Origin: Sphaeroforma sirkka
Taxonomy: Eukaryota; Opisthokonta; Ichthyosporea; Ichthyophonida
Length of the DNA stretch: 64,000 nucleotides
Assembly (NCBI GenBank): GCA_001586965.3
Contig: LUCW03000719.1
Span: 1 to 64,000 of the forward strand
Reading direction: 5' to 3'
Position 1 is the first letter of the stretch. The number at the start of each line of letters is the position of its first letter. The notes beneath the pieces were generated by a model. The model did not search any database. It saw only the letters and a list, made by a program, of their open reading frames with translations, and had not been told where the DNA came from. This document shows positions 54,570-64,000 of this stretch, piece after piece. A program made the position numbers and the translations under genes.

Positions 54570-57189
54570 GAGCTTGTGGTTGACACAGGTGCCAGCAAGC
54601 ATGTTGTTGTATTGGAGGATGCTCTGTCTGCAGTGAGACCCTCTAACAAGCGATTGACCGGGCTTGGCAACACCAAACTGCATGCAGATGGTGAGGGAGA
54701 GTTGCGCGGCTGTCCTGAGACTGGTTTAGCTCTTCTCATTCCTAAGGCTGGTGTTCAACTTTTATCCGTACGACAGCTTGTTAAGAACGGCTGGAAGGCG
54801 ACGTGCGAGAAGAACGACTGCACATTATTTGATCCGCAGGGTGGTTTGGTGAAAGCAACGGTTAGACAAGTGCTATACATCGTTTCCCTGAGGGATCTGA
54901 AGTCGCCCGTCAACCGAGCACATTCGGGTACAAAGATTATCGATGAAGATAAGGCCCTTGTGGCATCCGATGATGGTGAAGCAGATATGCTCATGTGGCA
55001 TCATAGACTTGGCCATGTAAGCTTGGAACTGATGAAAGAGACAATGGTTTGCGCAGGGATGGAGAAAGTTGCCAGACGTTGGTGTGAGAAGCTTCCCTTC
55101 TGTAGAGCTTGCGTGCAGGGCAAGATGACGCGGGCCAGAATTACTCGCAAGTTGGTCGGGTCGAAGGGTAAACGTAAATCTGTGGTTCTAGAAGTTCCGG
55201 GATCGAAGCTGTACGTAGATATCTTCGAGACCTTGAAGACACCGTCACTCACTGGAAAACAATTCGGTCTCCAGGTTCTTGACGATGCAACGGACCACTA
55301 CTGGTGTTTGGGCCTGAAGCAAAAGAGTGATGCGACTGCTGCAATGCGTCACTTGCTGGACACTGAATTTGCAGTGTTGAAGCGATTCCCGAAGAAGGCT
55401 CATAGTGATAGAGGGGGCGAGTTTGTCAACGAGACTTGGAAGTCTATGCTATCAGCAAGAGGCATAAAGCAGAGTTTGACGGCAGCACGTACTCCTGAAC
55501 ATAATGGAAGATGTGAGCGTGTACATCGAACCCTAATCGAGATGGCCCGGGTTCTTCTACTGCAGGCTGGACTGGGCGATGAGTTTTGGCTTGAAGCGGT
55601 TACCTATGCTTGTTGGTTGATCAACGTAATGCCACAACGAGGTGGTGCTAAGTCGCGGGCGGAACTATGGTCAGGAGTTAAACCTGATTTGTCGTAGACA
55701 ACAATTCCTTTTGGTGCGAAAGTATATTTCTTGACCGGAAAACATAACAAGAAATTCGGCAAGAAGGGTCAGGAAGGTATTTTACTAGGTCCCTAGCCTT
55801 AATACTGTTGGCAGCAGTATGTGAATTTACAACCTAGAGACAAAGCGTGTTGTGAACAGTCGAGATTATCGCCTTGATCCCACGATTGCCAGTCACGTTG
55901 AAAGGGTCAAAGTCAATAATTCCGAGGGTGACGATGATAGTATTGACGATGAAGTAGGAGCAAGTGATGGTAACAGGGATACTTCAGCGTCAGAATCAGA
56001 TACGGATAGTGATGGAGATGGTCCCATGGATGATGCCGCCGACGATGATGTCACTATGGATGAATCATCTACTGATGGAGGTGATGAATCAGGACCCGGT
56101 GAACATCCTGGTTGTGCTCGTCGCCCACTCAATCACCAGAAACGTGATTTACCTGGTAAGCAGACACCTACGAGAGGTGGCAGGCGATTGAAAACCCGCG
56201 TAGATCGTACACGCGACCGAGCCAATGACATGATGTCCCCTCGGATCAGCTCTAAGGCCCGTACGGACTTGGACTCGGAGAGAAAACGTGAACGTCAATC
56301 AAGTGGAACCCCACCTCGAAAAGCTTCGAAACTTCGACGAGATCGTAAACGAGATCATGAAGAATCTAACTTCGGATTTCTGGCCGATGATGAATTGTCC
56401 TTCAAAGACTTGACTGGGTCTGCTGATGAGAAGTACTTCCGCGCAGCCATGAGAGACGAGCTACGTTCAATGCTGAAGATGAAGGTTTGGAAACTTCAGC
56501 AGCGCTGCAAGGCCCGGACAAAGCCTCTGGGACTCAAGTGGGTTCTCACTCTCAAGCGTGATGAAAGCGGCGCAGTTATACGACATAAAGCCCGCCTGTG
56601 TGCGAAGGGATTTGCACAACAGTATGGTCGAGATTATGTGGAGACATCGTCACCTGTAGTCACAAAAGAGACTGTGCGTGCATGTTTGGCTATCGCTGCA
56701 TCTGAGAACTTGGATGTATTGCAGTTCGATGTCAAAACTGCATTTTTGCATGGTAATTTGGAAGAGTACGTCTGCTCGGAGATCCCCACTGGTTTCGTTG
56801 AACTAGTCGGTGATTTACTAAGTGATGAGGATCACCAATTGATTAAGGAGGGTGCTATTTGCGAGCTGAAGAAGAGTATCTATGGACTCAAGCAAGCCGG
56901 ATTATGTTGGTTTGTGCGCTTCAGAGATTTCCTCGTTAATGATGTTGGATTCCGGCCAAGTTTTACGGACCCTTGTCTCTTTATTGGGAAGAACTGCTTT
57001 CTGGTACTGTATGTTGATGACGGTTTGATATTTTCGACTTCACGTTGAATGGGGGAGAATATATTGAAGAAGATCGAGACAGAGTTCGACGTCAAGTCGA
57101 TGGGGTCTCCACGGTTTCTCCTCGGATGGAAAATTGATATGTCTGGAAGAGGAATTTTCATCTCGCAGCCGGCATATATTGAGAAGCTA

Positions 57190-57360
57190 GTTTGTATTTT
57201 TAGAGATGGAATCTAAAAATAGACCGCGCACGTCCGTTGGAATTTCTTTGGCAAAAGAAATTTTCGAGCCGAAAGGGCCGTTCAATTTTGACGAAAAATA
57301 GTATAAATACAGAGTACAAAAGGAAATAAAGAGCACTTTCACAGAGTTGAAAAATTCACA
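57190..57360 (+). repeat. Partial Copia LTR at the right end of element C
   Basis: The last about 170 bp of the LTR (GTTTGTATTTTTAGAGATGG... to GAAAAATTCACA). The join to pol sequence (GAGAAGCTA|GTTTGTA) is the same as at 63674 in element D, which shows that it was copied with the tandem duplication. Confidence 0.88.
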
Positions 57361-59195
57361 CTAGTATCATAACCTCTGCAATTGCGAAGTAACACTTCGC
57401 CGGATTCAGTTTGAAACTGTGGTACGTCAGTAAACTGATCACCTCCTTCAGTGTAGCGATGTGGTCTTCGTAATTATCATTGGCAATCACAATGTTGTCA
57501 ATGTCGTGTGGTGGGCTGTTAGACCGTCGAGTATTGTACTGAGCGTCCGTTGGAATTGTTGCGTCAATACGTGTAACCCGAAAGGTGCCGATGTAAACGA
57601 GTACTGGTATCGATCGTTGTGTGAAACTACACAGGTATCTGGAATCCGGATGTATCGGTAGTATATGATATGCTGCTGATATATCGAGTGTGGTATAATA
57701 TTTCCTGCTCTTCAGCCGTGAAATGATCTCATTCACCTTCGGTATCAGGAACTGGTCTTCTGGAATCGGTACGTTGACCGCTCGCATGTTCAGACATACG
57801 CGGACCTTCTTCACATTACCCTCACTGTCGAATGTCGGAAATATGTAAACTTCGATGGAAATTACTAGGTTTCAAACTATAATAAACTAAAAATACAATT
57901 TAGTCAGTTAGGATTTAGCAGTGGTAGCTTGTGTAAGAATGATACCTCTAGCTGTTCTTTATTGAATAATTTTCACTGGAAGTACTAAACTGCTAGAAGG
58001 AATATTAACCGTCGTTGGTTTCGTAATCACTAGGTCCTTCAACCACTTCTGTACTTATTCGTCGACATACGGCAACCAACGCTCGGATACGAAGTTGCGT
58101 GTCGATCTTCTCATACTCATGCTTTGCTCGCGTGTCGCCGGTATCGCCACCTCACTCTCCCCTAAGCGGCAACGTGCATTGTCTGCAATGTCGGCGTTCG
58201 CTTCTAAAACTACAGCCAACTTTGTCTGTACTCCGTCTAGTTCTATGGTATTGGAGGCTTGACGACGAGTCATGGGTTTATGGAGGTCATCTAGCTCCGT
58301 CGGGTCAATGGGCGCGAGTGGTGACTGAATCCCACCAATGTATAATCCGAGGTCCGTCATCATGTCCAGCCCTAGTATGATATCGATACTGTCTGGGAGT
58401 TTCATCAACTTGAGCGACCGGTTGATGATATCTTTCTGTTCTCCCCAGGCGAGGAGTTTCTACCGCTCATTCCGACAAATATTTAAATAAATCTATTGGT
58501 GCTGGTGTGATTGGTCGTCCTAAAAGGTCTGCGGATGCGCATGCGATGCAACTAGGGTTCGCACCTGTATCTATCAACGCTCGGAATGTACGTCCATTCA
58601 CCTGCAATTGTATATAGACACGGTTGTCGGACGACAGCAGTGGGTCTTTCATTGCCATCACCGTCTTCAATGGATGCGTAAACGTAAATGCTACATCACC
58701 ATCGGACACCCTGAGGTCTCAGTGTTGCTCTGCTATCGGAGTCCATTGGGACTGCGATGTATCCGTTTGTGTATCTGCGGCCTGCTCGACGTCGTTTGTC
58801 AGAATTGAATGTATATGTACCTCTGTGGCCGACTGGCTATCCTGCCCCGGTCCGACATCTTGTGTGAGTACATTAATCTGAGGTGTCGTCGTAGTAGAGG
58901 TCGTCTGTCGGCTTGAGTATTGTTGTGGTTGGTGTCCGGGCATCTGTGACAGTGTAGACCGCTGTCTTGATGGAACATATCTATGTTGCTGACCGGCGTC
59001 GACCGTCCGTGTTCTAACGTCCTGCTCCCCGGGTTGAGCCGCCCAATAATAATGGCAGCGTGGTATTTGTCGCGGTCCTGGTGGTGCTTGTGCCCAGCAA
59101 CCGTTGCACGTCGATGGAAATAGTTGTTGGAGTCGGACATTGTTGTCATTGTTGTTGCTGACGCTGTACTATGTGCGGGCTAGGTCTACTATAAA
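57361..59195 (-). mobile_element. Gypsy fragment G2 (minus): reverse transcriptase, protease, gag end
   Basis: Ty3/gypsy relic related to G1 but clearly diverged. From right to left: gag end with a CX2C-type zinc region (about 59150-58720), protease (FRALIDTGANPSCI, about 58590), reverse transcriptase (MRAVNVPIPEDQFLIPKV and KYYTTLDISAAYH, about 57810-57650), cut at 57361 by a Copia LTR. It is interrupted by a foreign segment at about 57841-57990. Broken in several places and older than the Copia copies. Confidence 0.82.
57841..57990. repeat. Segment inserted into Gypsy G2, copy of the 33790-33990 repeat
   Basis: Comparison with G1 shows that this stretch is not Gypsy sequence: homology resumes on either side. 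It shares AGTCAGTTAGGATTTAGCAG, TATTGAAT and GAAGTACTAA-like blocks with 33790-33990. Likely a solo LTR or small non-autonomous element. Confidence 0.65.
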
Positions 59196-59219
59196 AACCC
59201 TAAAACCCAAACCCTAAAA
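59196..59219. repeat. Short telomere-like motif at the Gypsy/Copia junction
   Basis: AACCCTAAAACCCAAACCCT followed by AAAA: degenerate CCCTAAA steps exactly at the join of Gypsy G2 with the left-truncated LTR of element D. It is short and could be chance. Confidence 0.45.
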
Positions 59220-59661
59220 TCATATTGTCAAAGGTGAATGATGTTTAAGTGTTGGACTCAGACCTAGTCCATCGAGGAACCACTTATCTAAGTATGTTTT
59301 TGTATGTTGTGTTTACGAATGTGTTTCGTAGGCCGATTGTGTTTGACCTGTTAAATGTGTAATTTTGTTACAGGTGTCATTTGATAGGAAATGCTTTTTC
59401 CTTTCATATGACACCTTATTCAAGTTGTTTGAGTGAATATTCATTGAGTTATGAGGCTTAGAAGTTTAAGTGTATTTGAAGAAATTGTGTTTGTATTTTT
59501 TAGAGATGGAATCTAAAATAGACCGCGCACGTCCGTTGGAATTTTTTTTGGCAAAAGAAATTTTCGAGCCGAAAGGGCCGTTCAATTTTGACGAAAAAAT
59601 AGTATAAATACAGAGTACAAAAGGAAATAAAGAGCACTTTCACAGAGTTGAAAAATTCACA
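59216..59661 (+). repeat. 5' LTR of Copia element D
   Basis: Nearly full LTR of a third variant (for example ACCGCGCACGTCCG where A and B have ATCGCGCACG on the other strand, and altered bases around 59390). The first few bases are replaced by the telomere-like motif. It ends GAAAAATTCACA. Confidence 0.9.
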
Positions 59662-59681
59662 TGGAAGCAGCGGACGGGACT
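59662..59681 (+). other. Primer-binding site of the Copia family
   Basis: TGGAAGCAGCGGACGGGACT directly follows the LTR. Its reverse complement ends in CCA and has the spacing of a tRNA 3' end (5-nt T-stem strand, 7-nt acceptor strand, discriminator T, CCA). The same site is found next to the 5' LTRs of A and B. Which tRNA it is I cannot say. Confidence 0.7.
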
Positions 59682-59712
59682 AAAAGCTTGAAATTTTGGA
59701 GACCAAGGACTC

Positions 59713-59860
59713 GAGTGTGCTTAAGAGAGAGAAAAGAGAGAGAGAGAGAGAGAGAGCTAGAGAACGCTGATGAGAGAGAGAGAGAGAGCTAGAGAACGCT
59801 GATTTGAGAGAGAGAGAGAGCTAGAGAGCGCTGATTGAGAGAGAGAGAGAGACCACTGAT
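59713..59860 (+). repeat. (GA)n-rich tandem leader between primer-binding site and gag
   Basis: Runs of GAGAGAGA alternate with GCTAGAGAACGCTGATTT-like units. The same leader occurs inverted in A (about 41845-41945) and B (about 50093-50235) with different unit numbers, so it is a copy-number-variable 5' leader. Confidence 0.85.
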
Positions 59861-62800
59861 CACCAAACCGAGAGGATGAAGTACGTGGAGCCCAAACTGA
59901 AGGATGCCACCGGCTACCCGAACTGGAAGTTGAAGATGGAAGCTAAGCTGAAGGAAAAGGCCGTCTTCAATGCCGCTACAGACCGTGAGAGGGAGATTGC
60001 CTACTCCATGATTGTCCAGAGCGTTGAAGACTGTTGTCTTGGATACGTCCGTAACACTGATAACCCTGCAGTTGCCTTGGCCCAGATCGCTACCGCAATG
60101 AACCGCCAGACGGAGGCCAATCTGGATGCGTTGACTCAGAAGTTAGATAGGATGAAGATGAACGATGGAGAAAATGTTGCTGAACTCGCCGACCGATGTG
60201 AGATTCTATTTGGCCAGCTTGCAGGTCAGGGGATGAGTTGACTAACATTCGGAAACGCATATCCTTCATGAAGGGCCTTCCACGTCAGTTTGCGCCGCTG
60301 AAGATTGACTTGAATGCGAAGTTTGCAAACAGAAATCGATTCAGCTATGAGCAAGTGAAGGAAGCCGCCATTGTGTTTGAGACTGGACTCGGTGTCTACG
60401 ATGATGACAACGACGACGAAGATATCGGTCTTTATGCTAATGGACGATACCACAAGGGTAACCATCAAGCTTAGAAGGGTCGACGAGGAGGTGGTTTCGA
60501 CCGACCAAGAGGTGGCTTTGGTAGTAGAGATGGCCGGGAGCTTACTTGTTTCAAGTGCCTTAAGCCCGGGCATACTCGGGCTAATTGTCGTGGTAAGATG
60601 GCGTGTTTGAATTGCAAGAAACCAGGGCATATCAAACGAGACTGCCCAGATCTCGACGATGAGAATGATGATGACAATGGCTATTTCGGATTTGGATTGA
60701 TGGCGATCGGTGATGACGGAGATTCCGACAGTGATGATGGTATGCCGGCCTTGATGTGTGATTCCACCGATTCTGATTCTTCCGATGCAGAGAGCAAATT
60801 TGATGATGAATTGGATGCTCCACCCGGGTTGCTATCTGGAGGGTTTTCATCGGATTATGAAGTTCAGGGTGGCTCAATCTCAGCTACCGATGAAGATAAC
60901 TGTGCTACACTTGATGATGATGACACCTTTGCCGAGGATGATCTACTTGTGGATGGATCCGTCACTTCAATCGCTAAAGCTGAATTGGAGAACATAATCA
61001 GCGAACAATCGGCGTATGCATTGCTGGGCGTGGGCGATCTGGTCTTATCTGCTAACGAGCTTGTGGTTGACACAGGTGCCAGCAAGCATGTTGTAGTATT
61101 GGAGAATGCTCTGTCTGCTGTGAGACCCTCTAACAAGCGATTGACCGGGCTTGGCAACACTAAACTGCATGCAGATGGTGAGGGAGAGTTGCGCGGCTGT
61201 CCTGAGACTGGTTTAGCTCTTCTCATTCCTAAGGCGGGTGTTCAACTTTTATCCGTACGACAGCTTGTTAAGAACGGCTGGAAGGCGACGTGCGAGAAGA
61301 ACGACTGCACATTATTTGATCCGCAGGGTTGTTTGGTGAAAGCAACGGTTAGACAAGGGCTATACATCGTTTCCCTGAGGGATCTGAAGTCACCCGTGAA
61401 CCGAACACATTCGGGTACAAAAATTATCGATGAAGATAAGGCCCTTGTGGCATCCGATGATAGTGAAGCAGATATGCTCATGTGGCATCATAGACTTGGC
61501 CATGTAAGCTTGGAACTGATGAAAGAGACAATGGTTCGCGCAGGAATGGAGAAAGTTGCCAGACGTTGGTGTGAGAAGCTTCCCTTCTGTAGAGCTTGCG
61601 TGCAGGGCAAGATGACGCGGGCCAGAATTACTCGCAAGTTGGTCGGGTCGAAGGATAAACGTAAATCTGTGGTTCTAGAAGTTCCGGGATCGAAGCTGTA
61701 CGTAGATATCTTCGAGACCTCGAAGACACCGTCACTCACTGGAAAACAATTCGGTCTCCAGGTTCTTGACGATGCAACGGACCACTACTGGTGTTTGGGC
61801 CTGAAGCAAAAGAGTGATGCGACTGCTGCAATGCGTCACTTGCTGGACACTGAATTTGCAGTGTTGAAGCGATTCCCGAAGAAGGCTCATAGTGATAGAG
61901 GGGGCGAGTTTGTCAACGAGACTTGGAAGTCTATGCTATCAGCAAGAGGCATAAAGCAGAGTTTGACGGCAGCACGTACTCCTGAACATAATGGAAGATG
62001 TGAGCGTGTACATCGAACCCTAATCGAGATGGCCCGGGTTCTTCTACTGCAGGCTGGACTGGGCGATGAGTTTTGGCTTGAAGCGGTTACCTATGCTTGT
62101 TGGTTGATCAACGTAATGCCACAACGAGGTGGTGCTAAGTCGCGGGCGGAACTATGGTCAGGAGTTAAACCTGATTTGTCGCAGACAACAATTCCTTTTG
62201 GTGCGAAAGTATATTCTTGACCGGAAAACATAACAAGAAATTCGGCAAGAAGGGTCAGGAAGGTATTTTACTAGGTCCTAGCCTTAATACTGTTGGCAGC
62301 AGTATGTGAATTTACAACCTAGAGACAAAGCGTGTTGTGAACAGTCGAGATTATCGCCTTGAGCCCACGATTGCCAGTCACGTTGAAAGGGTCAAAGTCA
62401 ATAATTCCGAGGGTGACGATGATAGTATTGACGATGAAGTAGGAGCAAGTGATGGTAACAGGGATACTTTAGCGTCAGAATCAGATACGGATAGTGATGG
62501 AGATGGTCCCATGGATGATGCCGCCGACGATGATGTCACTATGGATGAATCATCTACTGATGGAGGTGATGAATCAGGACCCGGTGAACATCCTGGTTGT
62601 GCTCGTCGCCCACTCAATCACCAGAAACGTGATTTACCTGGTAAGCAGACACCTACGAGAGGTGGCAGGCGATTGAAAACCCGCGTAGATCGTACACGCG
62701 ACCGAGCCAATGACATGATGTCCCTCGGATCAGCTCTAAGGCCCGTACGGACTTGGACTCGGAGAGAAAACGTGAACGTCAATCAAGTGGAACCCCACCT

Positions 62801-63673
62801 CGAAAAGCTTCGAAACTTCGACGAGATCGTAAACGAGATCATGAAGAATCTAACTTCGGATTTCTGGCCGATGATGAATTGTCCTTCAAAGACTTGACTG
62901 GGTCTGCTGATGAGAAGTACTTCCGCGCAGCCATGAGAGACGAGCTACGTTCAATGCTGAAGATGAAGGTTTGGAAACTTCAGCAGCGCTGCAAGGCCCG
63001 GACAAAGCCTCTGGGACTCAAGTGGGTTCTCACTCTCAAGCGTGATGAAAGCGGCGCAGTTATACGACATAAAGCCCGCCTGTGTGCGAAGGATTTGCAC
63101 AACAGTATGGTCGAGATTATGTGGAGACATCGTCACCTGTAGTCACAAAAGAGACTGTGCGTGCATGTTTGGCTATCGCTGCATCTGAGAACTTGGATGT
63201 ATTGCAGTTCGATGTCAAAACTGCATTTTTTGCATGGTAATTTGGAAGAGTACGTCTGCTCGGAGATCCCCACTGGTTTCGTTGAACTAGTCGGTGATTT
63301 ACTAAGTGATGAGGATCACCAATTGATTAAGGAGGGTGCTATTTGCGAGCTGAAGAAGAGTATCTATGGACTCAAGCAAGCCGGATTATGTTGGTTTGTG
63401 CGCTTCAGAGATTTCCTCGTTAATGATGTTGGATTCCGGCCAAGTTTTACGGACCCTTGTCTCTTTATTGGGAAGAACTGCTTTCTGGTACTGTATGTTG
63501 ATGACGGTTTGATATTTTCGACTTCACGTTGAATGGGGGAGAATATATTGAAGAAGATCGAGACAGAGTTCGACGTCAAGTCGATGGGGTCTCCACGGTT
63601 TCTCCTCGGATGGAAAATTGATATGTCTGGAAGAGGAATTTTCATCTCGCAGCCGGCATATATTGAGAAGCTA

Positions 63674-63847
63674 GTTTGTATTTTTTAGAGATGGAATCTA
63701 AAATAGACCGCGCACGTCCGTTGGAATTTCTTTGGCAAAAAGAAATTTTCGAGCCGAAAGGGCCGTTCAATTTTGACGAAAAAAATAGTATAAATACAGA
63801 GTACAAAAGGAAATAAAGAGCACTTTCACAGAGTTGAAAAATTCACA
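63674..63847 (+). repeat. Partial LTR at the right end of element D
   Basis: Second copy of the 57190-57360 LTR end with the identical join to pol sequence on its left and to Gypsy sequence on its right. Confidence 0.88.
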
Positions 63848-64000
63848 CTAGTATCATAACCTCTGCAATTGCGAAGTAACACTTCGCCGGATTCAGTTTG
63901 AAACTGTGGTACGTCAGTAAACTGATCACCTCCTTCAGTGTAGCGATGTGGTCTTCGTAATTATCATTGGCAATCACAATGTTGTCAATGTCGTGGTGGG
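63848..64000 (-). mobile_element. Second copy of Gypsy fragment G2, cut by the window edge
   Basis: Almost identical to 57361-57520 (CTAGTATCATAACCTCTGCA and onward): the same reverse-transcriptase region of G2, duplicated with element C/D. Confidence 0.88.

Larger units (their letters stand above)
54435..57360 (+). mobile_element. Copia element C (plus), truncated and broken
   Basis: Copia fossil in the opposite orientation to A and B. A partial LTR (54435-54569) runs straight into the protease (VVDTGASKHVVV, about 54576), so leader and gag are absent. Then follow integrase (about 55000-55650), acidic tract (about 55910-56100) and reverse transcriptase (about 56430-57040, with YVDDGLI). The RNase H region is missing: at about 57190 the sequence passes into the last 170 bp of an LTR ending at 57360. 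A few further breaks. Its protein-coding part is nearly identical to that of D. Confidence 0.92.
59216..63847 (+). mobile_element. Copia element D (plus), right-truncated and broken
   Basis: Copia fossil. LTR at 59216-59661 lacks its first few bases; primer-binding site 59662-59681; (GA)n leader at about 59713-59860; gag from ATG 59876 with the Copia-gag-like GYPNWKLKMEAKL and two CX2CX4HX4C zinc knuckles (about 60548-60650); protease VVDTGASKHVVV at about 61065; integrase HHRLGHVSLELM to EHNGRCERVHRT (61480-62020); acidic tract at about 62400-62580; reverse transcriptase to YVDDGLI (about 63500). RNase H is missing; a 170-bp LTR end (63674-63847) follows. It is broken in about six places. 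The longest open part is 60598-62220. Confidence 0.93.
54570..64000 (+). repeat. Tandem duplication, period about 6,487 bp
   Basis: Sequence from 54570 (GAGCTTGTGGTTGACACAGG) recurs at 61057, and the Gypsy join at 57361 recurs at 63848; both offsets are 6,487 bp. The unit therefore holds Copia pol, a partial LTR, a Gypsy fragment, a Copia LTR, leader and gag. The second copy runs off the window. Confidence 0.88.

Overview
The window is eukaryotic nuclear DNA from an intron-rich organism. Host genes are split by short introns, mostly with GTATGT- or GTAAGT-like donors, and the DNA is rich in microsatellites, minisatellites and Ty1/copia and Ty3/gypsy elements. The conserved proteins read best against animal and fungal relatives. 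A unicellular opisthokont, for example an ichthyosporean, would fit, but that placement is an inference and no species can be assigned from the sequence alone.

Left third (1-21.4 kb), host genes. A 5'-truncated POLR3B/RPC2 gene (second-largest subunit of RNA polymerase III, 13 exons in view) runs to 7124 on the + strand. A TM9SF2/4-type nonaspanin (6 exons, - strand, 8427-11465) converges on it across a 26-bp minisatellite. A four-exon multi-pass membrane protein of unknown function (+, 12131-14997) diverges from the nonaspanin. Mitochondrial aconitase ACO2 (4 exons, -, 16196-19430) converges on the membrane-protein gene across a 53-bp minisatellite. A small three-exon secreted-protein gene follows at 20683-21343 (+).

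Middle (21.4-36.7 kb). An AT/GT microsatellite desert is followed by a 14-exon + strand gene (23486-27603) for a soluble protein I do not recognise; its reading phase is kept across all 13 introns. Next comes a 1.27-kb foldback-like unit bounded by 21-bp direct repeats (28841-30112), then about 4 kb of AT-rich sequence with no gene I can support. A solo Copia LTR with a clean target-site duplication follows. After it is a compact intronless cluster of unidentified reading frames (34.7-36.7 kb) that does not look like the host genes around it.

Right part (36.7-64 kb), retroelement fossils. One Copia family dominates, with about 450-bp LTRs of the form TGT...TTCTACA. Element A (-) carries two LTRs of different sequence variants. 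Element B (-) sits inside a Gypsy gag region, flanked by the duplicated target CTAAC. Elements C and D (+) lie in a tandem array of about 6.49 kb period that also contains Gypsy fragments and runs off the right end. All copies are broken. Their close similarity to one another points to recent activity, and junctions without matching target duplications point to LTR-LTR recombination.
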